DNA from: Nannochloropsis oceanica
Lineage: Eukaryota > Sar > Eustigmatophyceae > Eustigmatales > Monodopsidaceae
DNA length: 64,000 nucleotides
NCBI GenBank assembly: GCA_004519485.1
Contig: CP038120.1
Coordinates: 124,501-188,500 of the forward strand
Direction: 5' to 3'
This document shows, piece after piece, positions 10,944 through 22,867 of this stretch. The translations under genes were made by a program, and so were the position numbers. Position 1 is the stretch's first letter. Each line of letters begins with the position of its first letter. A model generated the notes under the pieces. The model was given only the letters and a program-made list of their open reading frames with translations. It was not told the origin of the DNA and made no database searches.

Positions 10944-12686
10944 AGGAGGGACGAGGAGAAAACAATCAACAAAAACAAGCAGCTTCCGAACTCGCCTTTC
11001 CCTTTCTTCCTCCCACTTTCTTTTCCTCTGCCCCGTTTCAGCGATGAGGTTGGCGAGCCGTCCGTCCTCTTTCTCCTCCACACCTTTGGAGATGACCTCA
11101 TGCGAATTTACCACGCCCTCTTACTAGGGAAGCGCTTGCTTTTCCTCACTTCCTTGCGGCCGGCCTCGAGTGTGTGTCGGGCTGTCTTGTCGTGCCTGGT
11201 GATGGTGGCGCCTCCTTTGCTTGGGGAAGTGCGGCGGGCTTTTCCTTATGTGAGTTTGTCGGACCTGTCCTTCTTGCAGCCTCCGCCGCCTTCTCTTGGT
11301 CGTGCTCCTTCTCCTGCGGCTCCTCCTCCTTCTACTGTCGCCCATTCCTCCCTCTCTTCTTCCTCCTCCTCTTCTTCTTATCCGTCTCCTCCTCCTTCTG
11401 CTTCCTCCTCCTCGTCTTCATCTTCTGTGCCTGTTCTGACCGGTGGTAAAGGGAGAGGAGGAAACGGAGGTAGAGGATGGGAGGGAGAACGGAAAGGAGA
11501 AGGGTACATCGCGGGGGCAACAAATCCCATTTTCGCCCGTCGGGAGGAATGGTGGGATCTCCTCTGTGACTTGGATCAAGGGCACTGTTACCTGCCTGGA
11601 GAAAAACGGGGAGGAGGAGGAACAGCAGCAGCAGCAGCAGCAGAGGACCGAGTAGGTAAGGAGGGAGGAAGGGAGGGGGGAAGGGGTCCGGCGCCTGAGT
11701 GGTTGGAGGGGGAGGCCTTATCATCGGAGATGGATGCAATGTTCATGACACGGGTGCAGGCAACTGTGGCGGCAGCAGAGGCAGCAGCACCAGCGCCAGC
11801 AGCAGGGTTGGAAGCAGAGTGGGAGGGAAGGGTAAGAGTGGAGGAGTATCTTCGCGGGATATTTCAAGCGCACACCCAGTCGCTGCTTGATCTGGCCTCT
11901 GGCGGGGCGCAGATGGAGAACAGCCGGGCGCGGGAGGGGGCAAGAAAGCTGGCACTGGCCAACAGTTATAGAATCCAGGCGTTGAGGCAACGGGCAGGGG
12001 TCCAGGTAAGAAAGAGTGGAAGAGGGGGGGGTTGGCAGGGGGGTGTCGTTGGCAGGGAAAGTTAGCAAGTCAGAAAGACAACCTTATTTGATTCGTTCGT
12101 TGGATTCAAGCCCTGAAGACAGTAATGTATTCGGGGTGTGGATGGAGAGAGGCAGGCGAGGGGGTTACGCAAGGGGATCAATAGGTTGTTATCCCTCCCT
12201 CCCTCCAACCCCTCTTCCAGTTATGTTTTCCTTTGTTCACACATATAAAAATTCCCTCCGTCCCTTCTTTCACATAAACAGCTAACTATAGATCCTTGGG
12301 CTTTCCTCCTCCCCTCCCCCATCCCTCCCTCCGTCCTTCGCTCCCATCTCCGCCTCCTTTCCCTCACATCCTCGCTGTCAGAGAGGGAGACGACGAGAAT
12401 TCTAAGAGATTTGAACCAGGCAGTTCAAGCGCCTTTGGCAGCGATTGTTTTTCTTGCCTCCTGTCCTGAGGTACCAGGAGGCGGAGGGAGGGAAGAAGGG
12501 AGGAGTGGATTGTTCTTGGTTGCTTGTGCTCTATTCCATACGAGTCAGACGTGTCGATTTTACGCCTGCTTGATTCTACAACGGCTGGAAATGACCGAGG
12601 TGACCAGGCCAGCAGTTAAGGGGATGAATGGCATGCTGCAATTGGCGTACCAAAGGGTGAGGAGAGATATGACGGCAGCGACGTAA
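9786..12686 (+). CDS. Afi1/DENN-domain trafficking protein
   Basis: Exons 9786-12005, 12384-12470 and 12549-12686 join in phase 0 (donors GTAAGA and GTACCA) into about 814 aa. The N-terminus has the Afi1/DENN signature: VVLADFDVTSGSTVRHQYP, then LAEKMLPEGAHSHSENETWF and FLNR. Later come FLYGFSIVKTQRD, the core DENN block GDDLMRIYHALLLGKRLLFL, then FPYVSLSDLSFL and FARREEWWDLLCDLDQG. Such proteins act in Arf/Rab-linked vesicle transport and polarity; in yeast Afi1 docks Arf3. The conserved blocks are separated by large low-complexity insertions (Ala runs near 10760, CAG-encoded Gln near 10910, Ser/Pro near 11340-11440). The C-terminal helices (ILRDLNQAVQAPLAAIVF; RLEMTEVTRPAVKGMNGMLQ) are supplied by the two small exons. 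The target GTPase cannot be inferred. Confidence 0.8.
10903..10942. repeat. (CAG)n tract in the Afi1 gene
   Basis: About 13 CAG units encode a Gln run directly after an acidic GAG/GGA-encoded Glu run. It is an interdomain insertion. Confidence 0.9.
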
Positions 12687-13262
12687 GGAAAAGAGGGACG
12701 AAATATGAGGAATGGATAAAATAGAATAAAATGCGTAAAATTTATATTTTGGAAAAATCAATGACGACATGATAATAAACAAGAGGAAAGACGATGGCGA
12801 CTGAAGCTGAAGAATTCTTCCCTCCTTTCTTTCGTCTTGTTGTTCTCTAGAATTAGACGCGTCGGTTGATTTCTTTATTTGTATGCTTCCTTATCGCTCC
12901 TCTTCACCTATAAACACACAAAAAAACTTGTTTAGACGTAAAGCTGTGTGGGTCGACCTCATTCTCTCTCTGCTTTTATCTATATCTACTCATATAAATA
13001 TATAAATAAATAATATATTAGAATTGGGGAAAAAATGTCTCCCGCCCTCCCTCCCTTCCTTCCCCCCTGCCTTACTCTTTCCTTCCTCCTTCCCTCCTTT
13101 CCTCCTTTCGTCTTGCCCACACAAATCGATAGACATTCTCTCTACTTCTTCTCAAGATCTAAAAAGTAGTGCCACTAAAAATAAATATCGCCATCGCATG
13201 TGCATTTTTGATTTGATCAACACGAGTCCTCTCGTACGTCTCTCCCTTCCTCCCCTTGTTTT
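12687..13262. other. Convergent 3' flanks
   Basis: This A/T-richer stretch lies between the stop codons of the Afi1 gene (+) and the MYB gene (-). AATAAA-like motifs and a TATAAATATATAAATAAATA run near 12995 suit 3' processing for the plus-strand gene. No gene is seen. Confidence 0.6.
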
Positions 13263-15567
13263 TTAATTTACAAACAACCCACGGCGGACCGCCGATGTCA
13301 AGGCTTCCACCAAGCTCTCTCTATCCTCCTGCTTCTCCAAGTCTAATCTGGCAAACCCGCCCCCTAGAATGCCCTCTACGTAATTGACTGCAGCGCGATT
13401 TGATTGCACTGTGGCGCGGAAGGCTTGTCGGAGCAGGTCGCGTTGAGCCGGGTGGGTTTCCACTCGAAGGGCATCTTGAAGGAGAGACATGACCTTCGTC
13501 ATGTGCTCGCTAGCTGGTGGGGACACATGAAAGGATGTAGACGGAATATAGGGAGGGACAGCAGAGTGGGGCAGGACGGAGGAGGTGGAAGAGGAGGCAG
13601 AGAGGGAGTAATTGGTGAGGGAAGAGGTGGTAGTGGGTAACGAAGGGAAGGAGGATAAGGTTGATGCAGAGGAGGAGGAGTGGGAGGAGGAGGCAAGACC
13701 AGCAAAGCTGCCAGCACTCGCAGCGGCAGCGGCGGCGACGGCGGCTTCCTTTGCAGCTTTGCGGGCTTGAAGAACTTTTTTCGGGGCGGGCTTTTGCTGA
13801 ATGAGCTTTTCGCGCTGCAAGGCGAGGCAGAGGGGGGAGGTGGGGGGATACTTGCTGGCTTCGCGCTTGAGACCAGCTGTGAGACGGCGATTAAGCTTTT
13901 GACGGTTGATGTCGGCAAGGGTGGCGGAGTAGGCCTCCGGGTCTTGGGTGCGGAGAATTGAGGTGACGGAGGGAAGGAAGGAGTCGATGCAGTCGTGAGG
14001 TTGGAAGTAGAGACAGTAGTTGAAGATGGCGGCTTTCTCCGCTTTCAGGTCCCATTGGGGAGTGGCGACGAAGGATCTCTCTTGAGCGCGACGGGCAGAA
14101 TACCATCGATTTTTTATGGAATTCTCAGGGCTGTGGAAGGAAGGGAGGAAGAAAGGAGGTAAATGTATTTTGCTTCGAAGCGGTGCATCCATACAGCCAT
14201 CGCAGGCATCATATCCTCCAGGTATCTTTATGGAGCACAAATCACATACGCAACCAAACGATCTCCTTCCCTTATTATCGACTCCAAAAAGCCCATCCCA
14301 AGAAGGAAGACATAAACTCACCGCCCTGGCAGCAACCTAGCGATCTTGGCCCACGCATTGCCGTACATATCCCGGCCCTCCGCCAGCACCCTGTCCTCCT
14401 CCTCCGTCCAATACCGCCTACTTATGGCCGGGTCCAAATGATTCAACCACCGATCTCGGCATTGCTTCCCCAACCTCCCCGGAAGCCGCAAGGCGATTTC
14501 CTTCCATTCAACCACCCCGTTCTGTCGACACGCTAAGATAATCTCATCCTCCTCCTGCGTCCAAGGACCTTTAATCAACCCAGGCCTCAAAACCTTCTGC
14601 CATCGATGTGAGCACTGAATTGCACTGCGTCGCCCCTCCAAAAACTGGGCAGCAATCAGGTCCCAGTGGCACTCGCCCACCACGCCTACCCCTCGTCGGA
14701 GCTGGTCATCTTCCTTCCCAGTCCATTTACTCCCACTCTTGCGTGGGTAGCCGAAAGCCGAGGCAGCAGTGGAAGGAGGAAAGGAAAGATTGGATGTGCC
14801 GTTATCAGACCCAACAAGGGTAGCTACTGCAGTGTTAGAAGCAGCAGAAATGGTTGAGGCGCGCACACAGCTGGTGCTGCTGCCTTCTTCACCAAGACTA
14901 CCGCTGCTGCTGCTGCTGCAGCTACTGCTGCTGCTTCCCAAGCTACTGGCGCTCGTGGTGCTGGCCCCGCTCATTTCCCGCATAAAAGTTGCAGCTGGCA
15001 AGAGTGTCGCTGTCGATGAAGCGGGAGTGCGAATGAGAGCGAGCAACTTGCGCTTGGCGCCAGCAGTAGAGGGAAGGCGCGCGGGGATGGGCATACAGTC
15101 AGACACCTCCTTTTTAGGCTTGGGCAGGGCGAGCTGTGTTTTATGTCAATACAGAATCCGATCAAATAGTGCATGAAAAATGCAATTAGGTAAAGGAAAG
15201 GCTAAAATTAAGCATTGGTAGAGGGCTAGATAGAAGAAGGCTATGGGAAAAGTCAAGCAGCTGGCGCGGAAAGCAGGGATGAGAAGATAGAGCATCGTCC
15301 GTTTTCATCCATTTGTCTTCATATGTTTTAAGGTACACATTTGCAAACGAGAGCACCATTAGGCAGATAGATAGAATAGATCAAAACGGGATCGAGTTCA
15401 GCCCCACTTACATTTCTTAGGGAAGACAGCATGTTGGCCGCGTCCATCTCCTTCTCCCTGCGGCTATCGTATGAACAGTCGCTGTCCGAGAGGTAGTGTT
15501 CATCTTCGTCCATGGACACTACAATCGAAGATGATGACGAAGCATTGGTGGTGGAGGAGTCGCACAT
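13263..15567 (-). CDS. Three-repeat (R1R2R3) MYB transcription factor
   Basis: Exons 15567-15412, 15133-14322 and 14130-13263 join in phases 0 and 2 into about 611 aa. R1 begins SKWTGKEDDQLRRG and ends IQCSHRWQKVL; R2 is KGPWTQEEDEIILACRQNGV..GKQCRDRWLNHL; R3 starts RRYWTEEEDRVLAEGRDMYG. The phase-2 intron lies inside the R3 recognition helix and the splice gives LLPGRPENSIKNRWYS. The spaced Trp residues and the KQCRDRW and NSIKNRW helices match c-Myb/MYB3R proteins, which in plants and animals control G2/M and proliferation genes. Outside the DNA-binding region are an acidic/Ser N-terminus (SMDEDEHYLSDSDCSYDS), Ala and Ser runs, and a C-terminal helix-rich block (LLQDALRVETHPAQRDLL). The start at 15567 is a choice; in-frame Mets at 15696 and 15513 are alternatives. 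Confidence 0.85.
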
Positions 15568-18240
15568 GGCTCGCTGGGCCGCGTGTGCAGGCGGACAAAG
15601 ACGCGGCGCCTGCAGAGGGGGGTTGAGTAGTAGGTACACGTGCACATGATTAGTGTGTCTGCGTAAGGTTGAGGCATCGGAAGGCAGTTTAGACACAGGT
15701 TGGCCAAAGATCGTTTTCCTTGTTCAGGAAGGGAGAGAAGGCCAGTAAGTAGGACACACAACGCAATTGCCAACGCGGGGATGGAGAAGGCATTGCCATC
15801 TCAAGTCACAAACTGGGCAATCGCGGTCCCTATGTCTACATTGTTCTGGCTAACGGGTCTGGATATGTAGAAGGTATGTCACAATCAAGAGCATAAACCG
15901 GGGGAAACAAAGAACAAAGCGTGCAACGATCTTACCAGTACTGCAACGAGAGAGAAGCATCGCTTGGAGAAACGAACTTGAGTTTTTGATTTTCAAAGCT
16001 TTGACTTGACGTTGTCTTGCTTCTTGTAAGTATATTTCCTCGGGGATAGTTTTAAAGGGAGCATGCAGAAGCCGTATGAAACTGTACAATAGAGTCTATC
16101 AACATACTCATGGGCGCGTTCAAGTCTTGTGTACTTGAGACATTTCGGGGCCTCTCTCTCTGACCGCCTGCAACCGCCCGGGAGCCGTTGGACAAAACAT
16201 GGGGGCGTCGCACGCCACGGAGGCAGTATAGCGGATCATACCCTGGGATACAAAAATAAGTATGAATATGGTGGTGTATGGAGGAGCAATTCTTAATTGT
16301 GAACAGGAACCTAAGTGACAAGAGTATCGATATAGTACTTGTTTGGAAACAATCTGCATACGTACTCGCTTGCTATGTATAAGATATGCCTGGGCGAATA
16401 TACCTCGACCTCATCTAATCACTTTTTGGAGAAGTATTTTGAAAAAGTAAAAGCATTTCTAAATGGCCAGTATGATTGATCAAGTACGACTTTATGTCAA
16501 TAGTCGGTCATCAGTTATAGTTATGCGTGACTTCTCTCGAGCAACAACTAGTGGTCGTGCAATCGTGCATATTAGATTCCCTTTGAGCAACATCTATGAA
16601 TATGCTGCTAAACTTACAAAGGAAAATATGGTTTTTAATTGGTCTGGAACGGCTGGTGGCAAAGGGGAAGGGCAGTTGACAACGCCGAGGCCGGGGAAGA
16701 AGACCTTTAGGCTACAGACATTACGGTTTGAATGATATAATAAGTAATGACAGTGGTTACGACGGTGATCATGACATGGTGAGAGAATGAAGGGGGAAAG
16801 GGAGGGACTGAAGGAGGGATGTGTTTTGGTTCGGCGTTTGACAAAGAGTGTGTGGTGGAATTTTATTCCATTTTCGTATCAATAGTTATATATATATATT
16901 GTGGAAAGAGCAGTGAGAATAATCAGAAAGAGGGACATTATAGGTACATGATTTAATCACTGTTTAATTGGTCATCAATGACATCATTGGGGGCTGGTAT
17001 GGTGGTGTAGATGTTAAAAAAAATGAACATTTTTAATTGCTGTGCGACTGTGGTATATATATGTCTGCCCACGTGATTCAAGTAGGACCGTTTTTGTGAA
17101 AATTATCATTCCTCCGTGATGAATTTACCGTTGGAGTAATGTTAATATGCGATGGGCTTCCTGGCTGATCCTGGTGCTAATCTGTCCTGCGGGAAAATTA
17201 GTTCTGCCTGTTTTCAAGACGGACACATATAGCTGTAAGTAATCGTGGCAGTCGTCCAAAAGGTGATTCGTTGTGGTGAAGGAAGAAGGAAGAGGAAAAG
17301 AAGGTTTTCAATTTGCACATTCAGATGACCAAGCAGGATTATCCTGCCGGCTCGAAGCATAGAACGAGCTAGTATTGTAAAGAGATGTTGTAAAATAAGG
17401 AATCGCGCAAGGGCAGCAGGCACAGAGAGGTTGGAGGAAAGATATGAGAAAGCATCGCGAAAATCAACCTGCTTGCCCTTTACGAAGTGTAGGCGATGTC
17501 AGATCTCACCAATAACGAAAGAATCCTCGTTCTCCCTACCAAGTCTGCCTCTCATGTCGATGCTCCCATACGAGGCTGCCTTAAGCACATTGGGCGGGTA
17601 AACGAGGAGACATCAAATAAGGGACGCGCCAACGCCTTGACTACGGCCTCAACTTAAATGCTCTCTCCTGAATTATTTGCTATGTTGATAAGGGGTGCGC
17701 GAGACGTTATTTGTAAGGCCGCATGGTTGTATGTGCATGGGTCCGAGGGACAAGTGCTGGGGGGGTAACGAGCGTCCTCTGCCTCCTACCGAGGGAATAC
17801 CCGATTTATCTCACAACATGCACATTAAAACATGTATAATTACACGTCGACATAACTCACGGAAACAAGACTGCGGCGGTGCCAACAGTCAGCGGCCTGC
17901 AATGGCACTGTCTTGACACTCCCCGTCGTCTACCTCATCCATCATCACAGGGGGCATCGGCCGCGGTGCGCGCGGTACGTACCACGCCCTCTGTCTGGTG
18001 CTGTGCCCCAACTCACCACCTACTTATCTCTACATCGGTTCAACCGCCACAGTGATAGGATAGTCTCGCCGCTAGTTTTCCTTATTCCTTGACGCGACTC
18101 TATTGCCCATCCGCCCTACGTCTTCACGTCCATCTGAGTATGATAAGTAGAAATTTGGACCGGGGGAGGACTATCGGGGAGCTGGAAAGTAGAGATTCCT
18201 CCTCTTGAATATGGTTCTCAAGAACAAATGATAGTATTGA
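15568..18240. other. Long intergenic interval, no confident gene
   Basis: Nothing recognisable is encoded. Open frames of 60-90 codons occur (for example 16463-16735 plus, 16089-15850 minus) but lack family motifs. The GC content drops from 16350 to 17150, with a TATATATATATATT run at 16888. The 5' exon of the LENG1-like gene may lie in the last part. A short motif at 16160-16198 recurs at 31827-31857. Confidence 0.5.
16160..16198 (+). repeat. Dispersed motif, copy 1
   Basis: The stretch contains TGCAACCGCCCGGGAGCC followed by GTTGGACAAAAC. Essentially the same sequence occurs near 31830 (TGCAAACCGCCCAGGAGCC, GTTGGACAAAC). Neither copy is in a recognised gene. It may be part of a dispersed repeat or a non-coding element. 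Confidence 0.55.
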
Positions 18241-20150
18241 ATGTCCATGAGCTCGTACCCTCACCTTTTCTCTCCCTCATTTCCTTCCTTCCCTTTCCCT
18301 TCCCGACACTCAGGTCGATTAATTATCCTGCCGAAGAAGAGCTGGCATGTCTGGAACCAAGATAACCGTGAGAAAGTGCTGCGAGATGAGCGGCTGCACC
18401 GGGAGGAGCAAGATGAGCGGGCAGAGCAGCAACGGTACGTGAGAGTGAGACAGGGACGGTGGGAAGGAGAAGGAAGGGGATTTTGTACTTCAAAACCCGC
18501 CAAGACCCGCGAGCGCCCTTTTTGCGGTATTTGTCCACAGATCAGTACTTTCCCCCTTTCCTCTGCCATTATCACCAACATCCTGCTTCGTCCCCTCATG
18601 TTAGGACTGTGGACCGCGAACACAGGCTGGACGTGTTGCGGAGACGGAAGCGGATGCGGGAAGAAAGGCTCGACCAGGAAGATGATGCATCAATAGTAGC
18701 GGCGGCAGCAGCAACAGCAACAGTGATGAAAGCCGCCGTTGTTGTGGCAGAATCAGATTCAGCAGCGGCGTCAGGAAGGAAACAGCGGGCATTGAGTTTG
18801 AAGGATGAGGAGACTGTTGATGCCGTAGCAAAGGGCGCAGCGCAAGGATTGGACAACAAAGGCCTAGCTATTCCCCCTGATAAAGTGGGATATATTGAAG
18901 GGCAACAACATCAGGGCCATGTAAACCTCTTCGGGCATTTCGCTGAGCAACTTGGTATGTGCATCTTTTGCCGCTGAACGATTGGGGAGTGCGTGTGATA
19001 TGGGGACTATCCCAGCTTCCCCGTCATGCGGGGCGGGCTTATTTTGGTGCTCAAAATATGATAGATGGAGATGTCTTTATGCCGGTGACAAGGCTTGTTA
19101 TAGTGATTAAAACCCCAAAAAAGTAAAAAGAGCAAAAAACTTACATAACTTTCTGTATAGTCCGTTTAGCACACGTCCCTCTACTATAGACGCTCTTGAC
19201 CCTAATACCATTTGTCACTCACACAATATACAGACAGAAAGGTGTGCAACAAGTATTACGCTCAAGAGCAGGCTGAAAAGGAGCTACGGAAGAAGCGTGC
19301 CGAAGGTATAGCTCCCTGGGGTTTCGACGACGTAAAGGCGCCAAAACAATGGTATGAGAAAGGCTCCTCATCGTCATCATCGACCCCAAATCCAACCCCC
19401 AATTCGGCGTCTGCTGCTGCTTGCAATCTCTCGTCATCCACTGCTGCTGCAGCTAGGCGTGACGGCAAATGTGTTCCGGAAGAGAAGGCACAACGGATGC
19501 AACGGCGGGCGGAGCGCGAGAGGGAGCTGGCGGACCCCATGACTGTCTTCATTGGCAGCGCAGTTGCAAATACTGCCAGCGGCAGTGCCTTCACAGGACG
19601 TATCTCTCGCTTTAATCCGGCTTATGTTGCTCCTCCTCCAGTCACCAGTCATCATCATTCGTCCCCAATATCTTCGTCTTTATCCCTATCCTCCTCCGAC
19701 CACGACGGTAGGCACAGTCGGCGGCGACAATCTCGCGAAATGAGAAAGAAAAAGGAGAGGCGACCCAAAAGGGAGAAGGCGAAGAGGGAGGAGAAGAAGA
19801 AGGAGAAGAAGAAGGGGGAAAAGGGCCGCAGTCGTAAAAAGTGGAAGGACAGCAATCGGAAAAGAGACAGGGCCTCACTGTCTTTTTCCCCGTCCGCGGC
19901 TGATTCATGTCGTAAGGATACCAAGCCATCCCCTTCTTCCCCTTTTTCGGCTAGTCTTGGGGCCCTTCGCCAACGCCGGTTGGAGCGAGAACAAAATGAG
20001 CACCGCAAAGCTGTGCATCTGCTCGCAGCACGCCAACGAGCTGGTCTTTCTTATCCTACTGACGCATCTCCCATGCTTGATCAATCTGAGAAAGTGGAAA
20101 TGGATGATAGAAAACGCGACTACAATAGCCGCTTCTTTCCCTCTCGATGA
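18241..20150 (+). CDS. LENG1: LENG1-like Cir_N-domain protein
   Basis: The coding exons are (18241 or 18314)-18434, 18605-18954 and 19234-20150; phases 2 and 1 join cleanly (GTACGT..TTAG, GTATGT..ACAG). The first exon carries the Cir_N signature LIILPKKSWHVWNQDNREKV followed by the basic/acidic helix RDERLHREEQDERAEQQR. Middle blocks HVNLFGHFAEQLDRKVCNKY and KRAEGIAPWGFDDVKAPKQW and the terminal DDRKRDYNSRFFPS match the layout of animal and plant LENG1 proteins, which are linked to spliceosomal and Cir_N-type nuclear proteins; the exact function is unknown. The C-terminal half is very Lys/Arg/Glu-rich (likely nuclear). The true start is unsure: an acceptor-like CTCAG precedes 18314, so a tiny upstream ATG exon is likely, and the in-frame ATG at 18241 sits in the pyrimidine tract. 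Confidence 0.75.
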
Positions 20151-20548
20151 ATATAAGCCTGACCAAAAAAGGAAGAAAGTTGCCTGTATCCATGAAGAAA
20201 ATTTATACGTTGGAACGACGAAATCATCGTTAATGAGGAACGCGGGCTCTAGAGTATCTTCATGTTTTTGTACTTTGGTTACTGTTTCATTCGCTGGTGT
20301 CTTTTTTGTCTCATCTATATGTAGCTGGCTCAATAACTCTAGTATGTTGATTAGCCTTCAACTCCTTTCCTGATATAATCTGCTGTGGGTTCTTGGCGCT
20401 TCATGACCAAATCAGATCTTTTGCATACTTTCTCTTTCATATCGGCCGGGAAGCGAATCAAGCAAAGTTCATTCGATTTATTTGCTGTCCTACACTTGCC
20501 TCCAAATCTTTCCTGCTCTACATATGTCAGATACAATCCCCGTCGATA

Positions 20549-22867
20549 TCACATGAAGCAGTCTAGCCCCGGAGCCCGCTCCTTGAGCGCAAGCTGCAGT
20601 TCGGCACGTTCCTTCGCTGTGATTTCATTCATGTACATATCGCACTGCTGCAAGAACGCCCAGCCGCCTTGATTGGCCATACCACCATCATCATCTCTGG
20701 CGTTCTCCCTCCCGCCCTCTCCGAACTCACAGCACTGCAATAATGCCCACACCGTCTCGGGCGTCAAAAAGTTGAAAGACAGATTCAGTCGGCGCAGCTG
20801 CTGCAAAGCCATTCCTGTCTTGACGACATCTAGAAGGGCACGCATCCCATTGTCTGAAAGGTAGTTTGCACCCAAATCTAAGTCACGCAACCCCGACAAC
20901 GCACCTTCCGTCACTGCCGAGGCCAGAAGTGCCACACCCGCGTCACCTAACCGGTTCGCGTTCAAGCGGAGGGCAGTAAGACGAGATAAGGGGCCCTGCC
21001 GCAGGCCTGGACACAGAGCTTCCAGTCCTTCGAGTTCGAGCCCGCACTCCACGACATTCAGCTCGGTAAGGTACCTCAGATTACTTTCTTTTCCCATGCC
21101 CGCACTGTCACGACCATTGCAATGCGATAAACCCAGCACGAGCAACTTTGCCCCTTCCTTCTGAAGCACATTCCCTCCCAATCCCAACAACCTTAGCTTG
21201 GTAGTGGGTACCCGCTCATCCCCCACTCCTTTCTCATCTGCAGAGGATACACACGTGCTGTTCAATGCCGTGGCTAGGCTCAAAATAGATTCACGGAAGG
21301 TGTTGTCCCCCAATTCCAACTCGACCAGATTCCGACAGCCACCTGACAGGACCGCAACCGCAAGGTGCTCGATCGCGCGGTCGCCCAACCCGCAGTCTAT
21401 CAAAAGCAAGCGCTCGAGGGCAGGCAAGTATTTCTGAATCAAAGCACCCATAAGACGCCCAGCGTCGGTGCACCACATTTTGGAATGACTCAGCTCCAAA
21501 CATACTAGACGCTGTGTCAAGCGGTACCCCAGACACTTCGTAACACCAAATACTGAGCGGTAATGCGTGACGCGCAAGGTCTCTAAATTCGTCAAGGAAG
21601 ACAAGAGGTTGAGAAGAGAGGTCCAATGGCCCGAAACGGCCATGCCGGACGGCGGTTCTCCTACGCGCAGCTCTCGCGTCACTTCCCGGTAGCCTCGTGT
21701 CCAACTTCGCACTACTCCCGATAGCCGCAAGCCCTCCGCAGGGGTGAGGAAGGGCGCTACCATGTGCATTTGTTCGATCACACACTTGACCTTTTCGATC
21801 GCTGTCGCGTTTGGTGTTGGACCCGCCGTCCTGGCGGTGACTAAGCTCAACAAGACCTTTCGGTCGTCGCATTGAATCTCCTTTACGCCTCCATCTCCTC
21901 TATCTGCTCCTTCTGCTCCTTCTGCTCCTTGTCCTCCTCGTCCTCCACGTCCTCCCCGCCAACTGTTGCTGTTGCGCCCCCGACTCCCGAAGAAGCCTTT
22001 GGTCATGCCACTGGCTCCAATGTGACACTGACCACCCCCCCGCAAGCCCCGAACGAGATTTGATTTCGGGCAGGGTGACGACGACGGTAATGAATGCGTC
22101 CTACCCCGTCGAACTTCAGCCATGAGGGGAATCTTGCCGTCCCTCCACTGGCGAGCAGGAGGAGGGGGAGGAGGAAAAGGAGGAGGAGGAGAAGGAGAAG
22201 GAGGGAAAAAGCCATGAATAGGGTGGTGGAAAGGTGGCTGGAAAGCATGGACGGGATACTGCGGATGGTGCTGATAGTTCCGCTGATGCTGAAAATATTC
22301 GTGTTGGTGATGATAAGGTTGATGGTAGAAGTGTGAAGGGGGCGCTGATTGCTGGGGCTCATCGCCAGGTGGACCGTAGGAGGGATGCATAGACGAGACG
22401 CGCTCAAATTGATTAGGAGGACCATAATTCTGCCTGTGCATCAGCACCGCCTCCTGATGCGACTGCGGGAGGAAGACAGGGTACTGGTGATGGTGGTGGA
22501 GTAAAGGGTGAGGAGGATGAGGAGGAGGAGGAGGATGGTGGGGCCATGCACCGGCTCGATTTCGAGGTAGCTCGTGTTCGAGATAGTGCGGCGGTGGCTG
22601 CGACGCCCTCATCCACCTCAGCTTGCGTGCTTGAGCGAAAGACGCACACAGCGCCCCTTCGATCTCCAATTTTTGAGGGAAGATGTGTCCTTGCTTGCGG
22701 CTCTCTTTATCGTCTTGCCTGTGGTGCCGGGGTTGAGAATGCGCATGAGTCTGACAAGCTCCCGTGAAACAAGGGTACAACAAGAGACAAAGGAAGGAGG
22801 CTCTTGGAGCGCGGCGAACAGCCATCTCGGTACTTGTACATGTGTCATCCAGAAAGGGAGCATGCAT
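20549..22867 (-). CDS. Intronless leucine-rich-repeat protein (RNI-like)
   Basis: A single 772-codon exon. The N-terminal 300 residues are His/Pro/Tyr/Gly-rich (for example YHHQHEYFQHQRNYQHH) with an RGG-like patch (GGRGGRGGQGAEGAEGA). From about residue 400 onward come ribonuclease-inhibitor-type LRRs of about 28 residues: LERLLLIDCGLGDRAIEHL, LVELELGDNTF, LRLLGLGGNVLQKEGAKLL, LTALRLNANRLGDAGVALLA, LRDLDLGANYLSDNGMRALL and LRRLNLSFNFLTPETVWALL. Such repeats form protein-binding solenoids, so a scaffold or regulator is likely; the partner is unknown. RGG and His/Pro tracts hint at RNA or condensate association (inference). An in-frame Met at 22825 begins a hydrophobic stretch (ASFLCLLLYPCFTGAC) that could be a signal peptide, so both start and location are open. 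It is convergent with the LENG1-like gene. Confidence 0.75.
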   Translation of the reverse strand: MHAPFLDDTCTSTEMAVRRAPRASFLCLLLYPCFTGACQTHAHSQPRHHRQDDKESRKQGHIFPQKLEIEGALCASFAQARKLRWMRASQPPPHYLEHELPRNRAGAWPHHPPPPPHPPHPLLHHHHQYPVFLPQSHQEAVLMHRQNYGPPNQFERVSSMHPSYGPPGDEPQQSAPPSHFYHQPYHHQHEYFQHQRNYQHHPQYPVHAFQPPFHHPIHGFFPPSPSPPPPFPPPPPPARQWRDGKIPLMAEVRRGRTHSLPSSSPCPKSNLVRGLRGGGQCHIGASGMTKGFFGSRGRNSNSWRGGRGGRGGQGAEGAEGADRGDGGVKEIQCDDRKVLLSLVTARTAGPTPNATAIEKVKCVIEQMHMVAPFLTPAEGLRLSGVVRSWTRGYREVTRELRVGEPPSGMAVSGHWTSLLNLLSSLTNLETLRVTHYRSVFGVTKCLGYRLTQRLVCLELSHSKMWCTDAGRLMGALIQKYLPALERLLLIDCGLGDRAIEHLAVAVLSGGCRNLVELELGDNTFRESILSLATALNSTCVSSADEKGVGDERVPTTKLRLLGLGGNVLQKEGAKLLVLGLSHCNGRDSAGMGKESNLRYLTELNVVECGLELEGLEALCPGLRQGPLSRLTALRLNANRLGDAGVALLASAVTEGALSGLRDLDLGANYLSDNGMRALLDVVKTGMALQQLRRLNLSFNFLTPETVWALLQCCEFGEGGRENARDDDGGMANQGGWAFLQQCDMYMNEITAKERAELQLALKERAPGLDCFM

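Noticed and set aside
10678-11114. Minus-strand Ala/Leu/Cys-rich frames inside the Afi1 gene
   Set aside because: They are shadows of the CAG/GAG repeats in the plus-strand coding exon.
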